Positions 62,544 through 64,000 of a stretch of 64,000 nucleotides of DNA are shown one piece after another. The position numbers and the translations under genes were made by a program. Position 1 is the first letter of the stretch. Each line of letters starts with the position of its first letter. The stretch is from assembly GCF_021726515.1 (NCBI RefSeq), contig NZ_JAKKCJ010000006.1, positions 62,001 to 126,000 on the forward strand. Direction: 5' to 3'. The DNA is from Vibrio sp. CK2-1. GTDB lineage: Bacteria; Pseudomonadota; Gammaproteobacteria; Enterobacterales; Vibrionaceae. The notes under the pieces were generated by a model. The model was not told the origin of the DNA. It saw only the letters and a list, made by a program, of their open reading frames with translations, and made no database searches.

Positions 62544-64000
62544 TTATCCCACCTTTTGTGCGCAATCGAGCTTTTTGTCATGCGTTTCATGAGACGTATG
62601 CGGTTGAGTTTTTTGTTCAATGTAGTCATTGACTAACGCTTGCTCAACTTGAGATAGCACCACACCCAACTTAGTTCGACGCCATAAAATATCTTCAGCG
62701 GTATAGGCATATTCATGCTCAAGTAAATAATCAACTTCACATTGGTAAACCCCTTGGCCAAAGTGTTGCCCCATTTCCGATTCCGACGTAATACCTTTCA
62801 GCATTTCTCGGGCTTGCACACCATATTGATGGCAGTAGCGGCGTAGTGTTTTATCCTTCATCCAAGGGCATTGCTGACGCAGTTTCATGGTAAGCAAGTT
62901 CTCATCATAACCTTGACCGCCTGGTAACACCGACTCTGCTGTCCAGCTATCGCCCATTTGTGGGAAGAAAGGAGACAGTTGTTTCATCGCTGATTCTGCC
63001 AGTTTGCGATAAGTGGTTAGCTTGCCGCCAAAAATTGACAGTAGTGGCGCTTCTTCACCTTCTTGTTCAAGAGACAAGGTGTAATCACGAGTGATGGCTT
63101 GCGGTGAATCCGATTCATCATCGCATAATGGACGAACGCCGCTGTAAGTAGAAACCACATCCTCTGGCGATATTTGATGAATAAAGTGTTTATTGACCAC
63201 ATCGATTAAGTAGTTAATTTCTTGCTCATCAATCGCCACTTGGCGTGGATCGCCTTTATATTCGACATCGGTAGTGCCAATTAATGAGTAGTCTTCAAGG
63301 TAAGGGATTACAAACACAATGCGCTGATCATCGTTTTGCAGAATGTAGGCTTGAGGTTCATTGTGGATCTTCGGCACGATAATGTGTGATCCTTTGATCA
63401 AGCGAATTCCGTAAGGCGATTGAGCATCCATATTATCGGTAATGAAGCTTCGAACCCAAGGGCCTGTGGCATTCACCAAGGCGTGAGATTGACGCGTAAA
63501 ACGAGTGTTAGTTCGCTTATTCAGCAAGGTGACATGCCATAAATCGCCTACTCGCTCGGCTTTTTCGACATGGCAATAGTTCTTAATTTCTGCACCATGT
63601 TGCTCGGCTTGTTGAATGTTGAGTAGCACTAAACGCGCATCATCAACCCAGCAATCTGAGTACTCAAAGCCTTTAACCATTTCTTCTTTTAAAACATTGG
63701 TCGAGCGAAAATCAACGCCATGACTACCTTTTAAGGTTGTGCGTTTACCTAGGTGATCGTAGAGAAATAGACCCGCACGAATCATCCAAGCTGGGCGTAA
63801 AAATGGGCGATGTGGCAAACGGAAACGCATCGGCTTGGCGATATGTGGTGCTTTTTTCAGTAATACTTCACGTTCTGCAAGTGATTCAGATACCAAACGA
63901 AACTCATAATGCTCTAGGTAGCGTAAGCCGCCATGGATTAATTTCGAACTGGCAGATGAAGTAGCAGAAGCAAAGTCACTCGACTCATAAAGACCGACTT
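62544..64000 (-). CDS. glpD: Aerobic glycerol-3-phosphate dehydrogenase GlpD (5' end cut by window edge)
   Basis: About 485 residues are visible; the frame stays open to the right edge and lacks roughly the first 20 residues. It is a membrane-associated flavoprotein oxidising glycerol-3-phosphate to dihydroxyacetone phosphate with electrons to quinone. The part near the edge (SATSSASSKLIHGGLRYLEH) is the conserved FAD/substrate region, and GIRLIKGSHIIVP, IGTTDVEYKGDP and YSGVRPLCDDESDSPQAITRD (in part) follow. An apparent TTG start at 63896 is inside the gene and is not real. The FAD-binding GxGxxG lies outside the window. Confidence 0.95.
   Translation of the reverse strand, partial: VGLYESSDFASATSSASSKLIHGGLRYLEHYEFRLVSESLAEREVLLKKAPHIAKPMRFRLPHRPFLRPAWMIRAGLFLYDHLGKRTTLKGSHGVDFRSTNVLKEEMVKGFEYSDCWVDDARLVLLNIQQAEQHGAEIKNYCHVEKAERVGDLWHVTLLNKRTNTRFTRQSHALVNATGPWVRSFITDNMDAQSPYGIRLIKGSHIIVPKIHNEPQAYILQNDDQRIVFVIPYLEDYSLIGTTDVEYKGDPRQVAIDEQEINYLIDVVNKHFIHQISPEDVVSTYSGVRPLCDDESDSPQAITRDYTLSLEQEGEEAPLLSIFGGKLTTYRKLAESAMKQLSPFFPQMGDSWTAESVLPGGQGYDENLLTMKLRQQCPWMKDKTLRRYCHQYGVQAREMLKGITSESEMGQHFGQGVYQCEVDYLLEHEYAYTAEDILWRRTKLGVVLSQVEQALVNDYIEQKTQPHTSHETHDKKLDCAQKVG

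Noticed and set aside
62544-63896. A shortened 450-residue GlpD starting at TTG 63896
   Set aside because: The frame continues upstream to the window edge with conserved GlpD sequence, so the gene is simply cut by the window.

Overview
The window is a block of core chromosome from a member of the Vibrionaceae, most likely the genus Vibrio. The proteins read as close relatives of Vibrio proteins. Several gene orders match Vibrio cholerae chromosome I as I remember it: nhaP2-crbR-dsbD-dcuA-aspA-fxsA, ryhB-polA-spf-engB-cytochrome c4-yihI-hemN, ntrC-ntrB-glnA-bipA, pckA-hslO-hslR next to the type II secretion genes gspC to gspN, and nudE-cysQ-nfuA-comF-bioH. I see no prophage, insertion sequence, CRISPR array, defence island, tRNA or rRNA.

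Layout. 1-9.4 kb: a partial MarC-type membrane protein, a K+/H+ antiporter (nhaP2), an acetate-switch type response regulator (crbR), dsbD, the fumarate/aspartate pair dcuA-aspA, fxsA and trmL. 9.4-12.3 kb: the envelope-stress locus cpxA-cpxR with divergent cpxP and a CpxR box between them. 12.3-12.9 kb: a CsrB-family regulatory RNA with 17 AGGA motifs and a far-upstream VarA/UvrY-type palindrome. 13-17.4 kb: rarD, recQ with a DUF3630 partner, and yhhQ under an apparent preQ1-I riboswitch. 17.4-22.8 kb: degenerate repeats, the Fur-controlled sRNA ryhB, polA, Spot 42 (spf) and engB. 22.9-29.8 kb: cytochrome c4, a methyltransferase, yihI, a DUF2489 protein, hemN and a membrane EAL phosphodiesterase. 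29.9-35.6 kb: the nitrogen regulon ntrC, ntrB, a DUF4124 protein and glnA, with a sigma-54 promoter and three helically phased NtrC sites. 35.5-45.4 kb: bipA, yihY-dtd-yiiD, an AsmA-like protein, pckA and the heat-shock pair hslR-hslO with a sigma-32 type promoter. 45.7-57.7 kb: the complete type II secretion operon gspC to gspN. 57.7-64 kb: nudE, cysQ, nfuA, comF, bioH, glpR and glpD (cut by the right edge).

The genes are mostly global housekeeping and regulatory functions: envelope redox and stress (dsbD, cpx), carbon control (spf, csrB, crbR, pckA), iron (ryhB), nitrogen (glnA-ntrBC) and protein export. No obvious new enzymatic system is present. The most unexplained material is non-coding: a family of mosaic repeats built from 7-nt words of the type TNNCTMG plus a GCGCTNCGCT-like module. 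It recurs in at least eight intergenic positions, locally expands into a 16 x 7-bp array and a 5 x 16-bp array, and has inserted between gspF, gspG and gspH inside the secretion operon.

All calls come from reading the sequence and from memory of the families. No database search or folding program was run. Several start codons were moved from the longest open frame to a better ribosome-binding site, and this is stated in each case.
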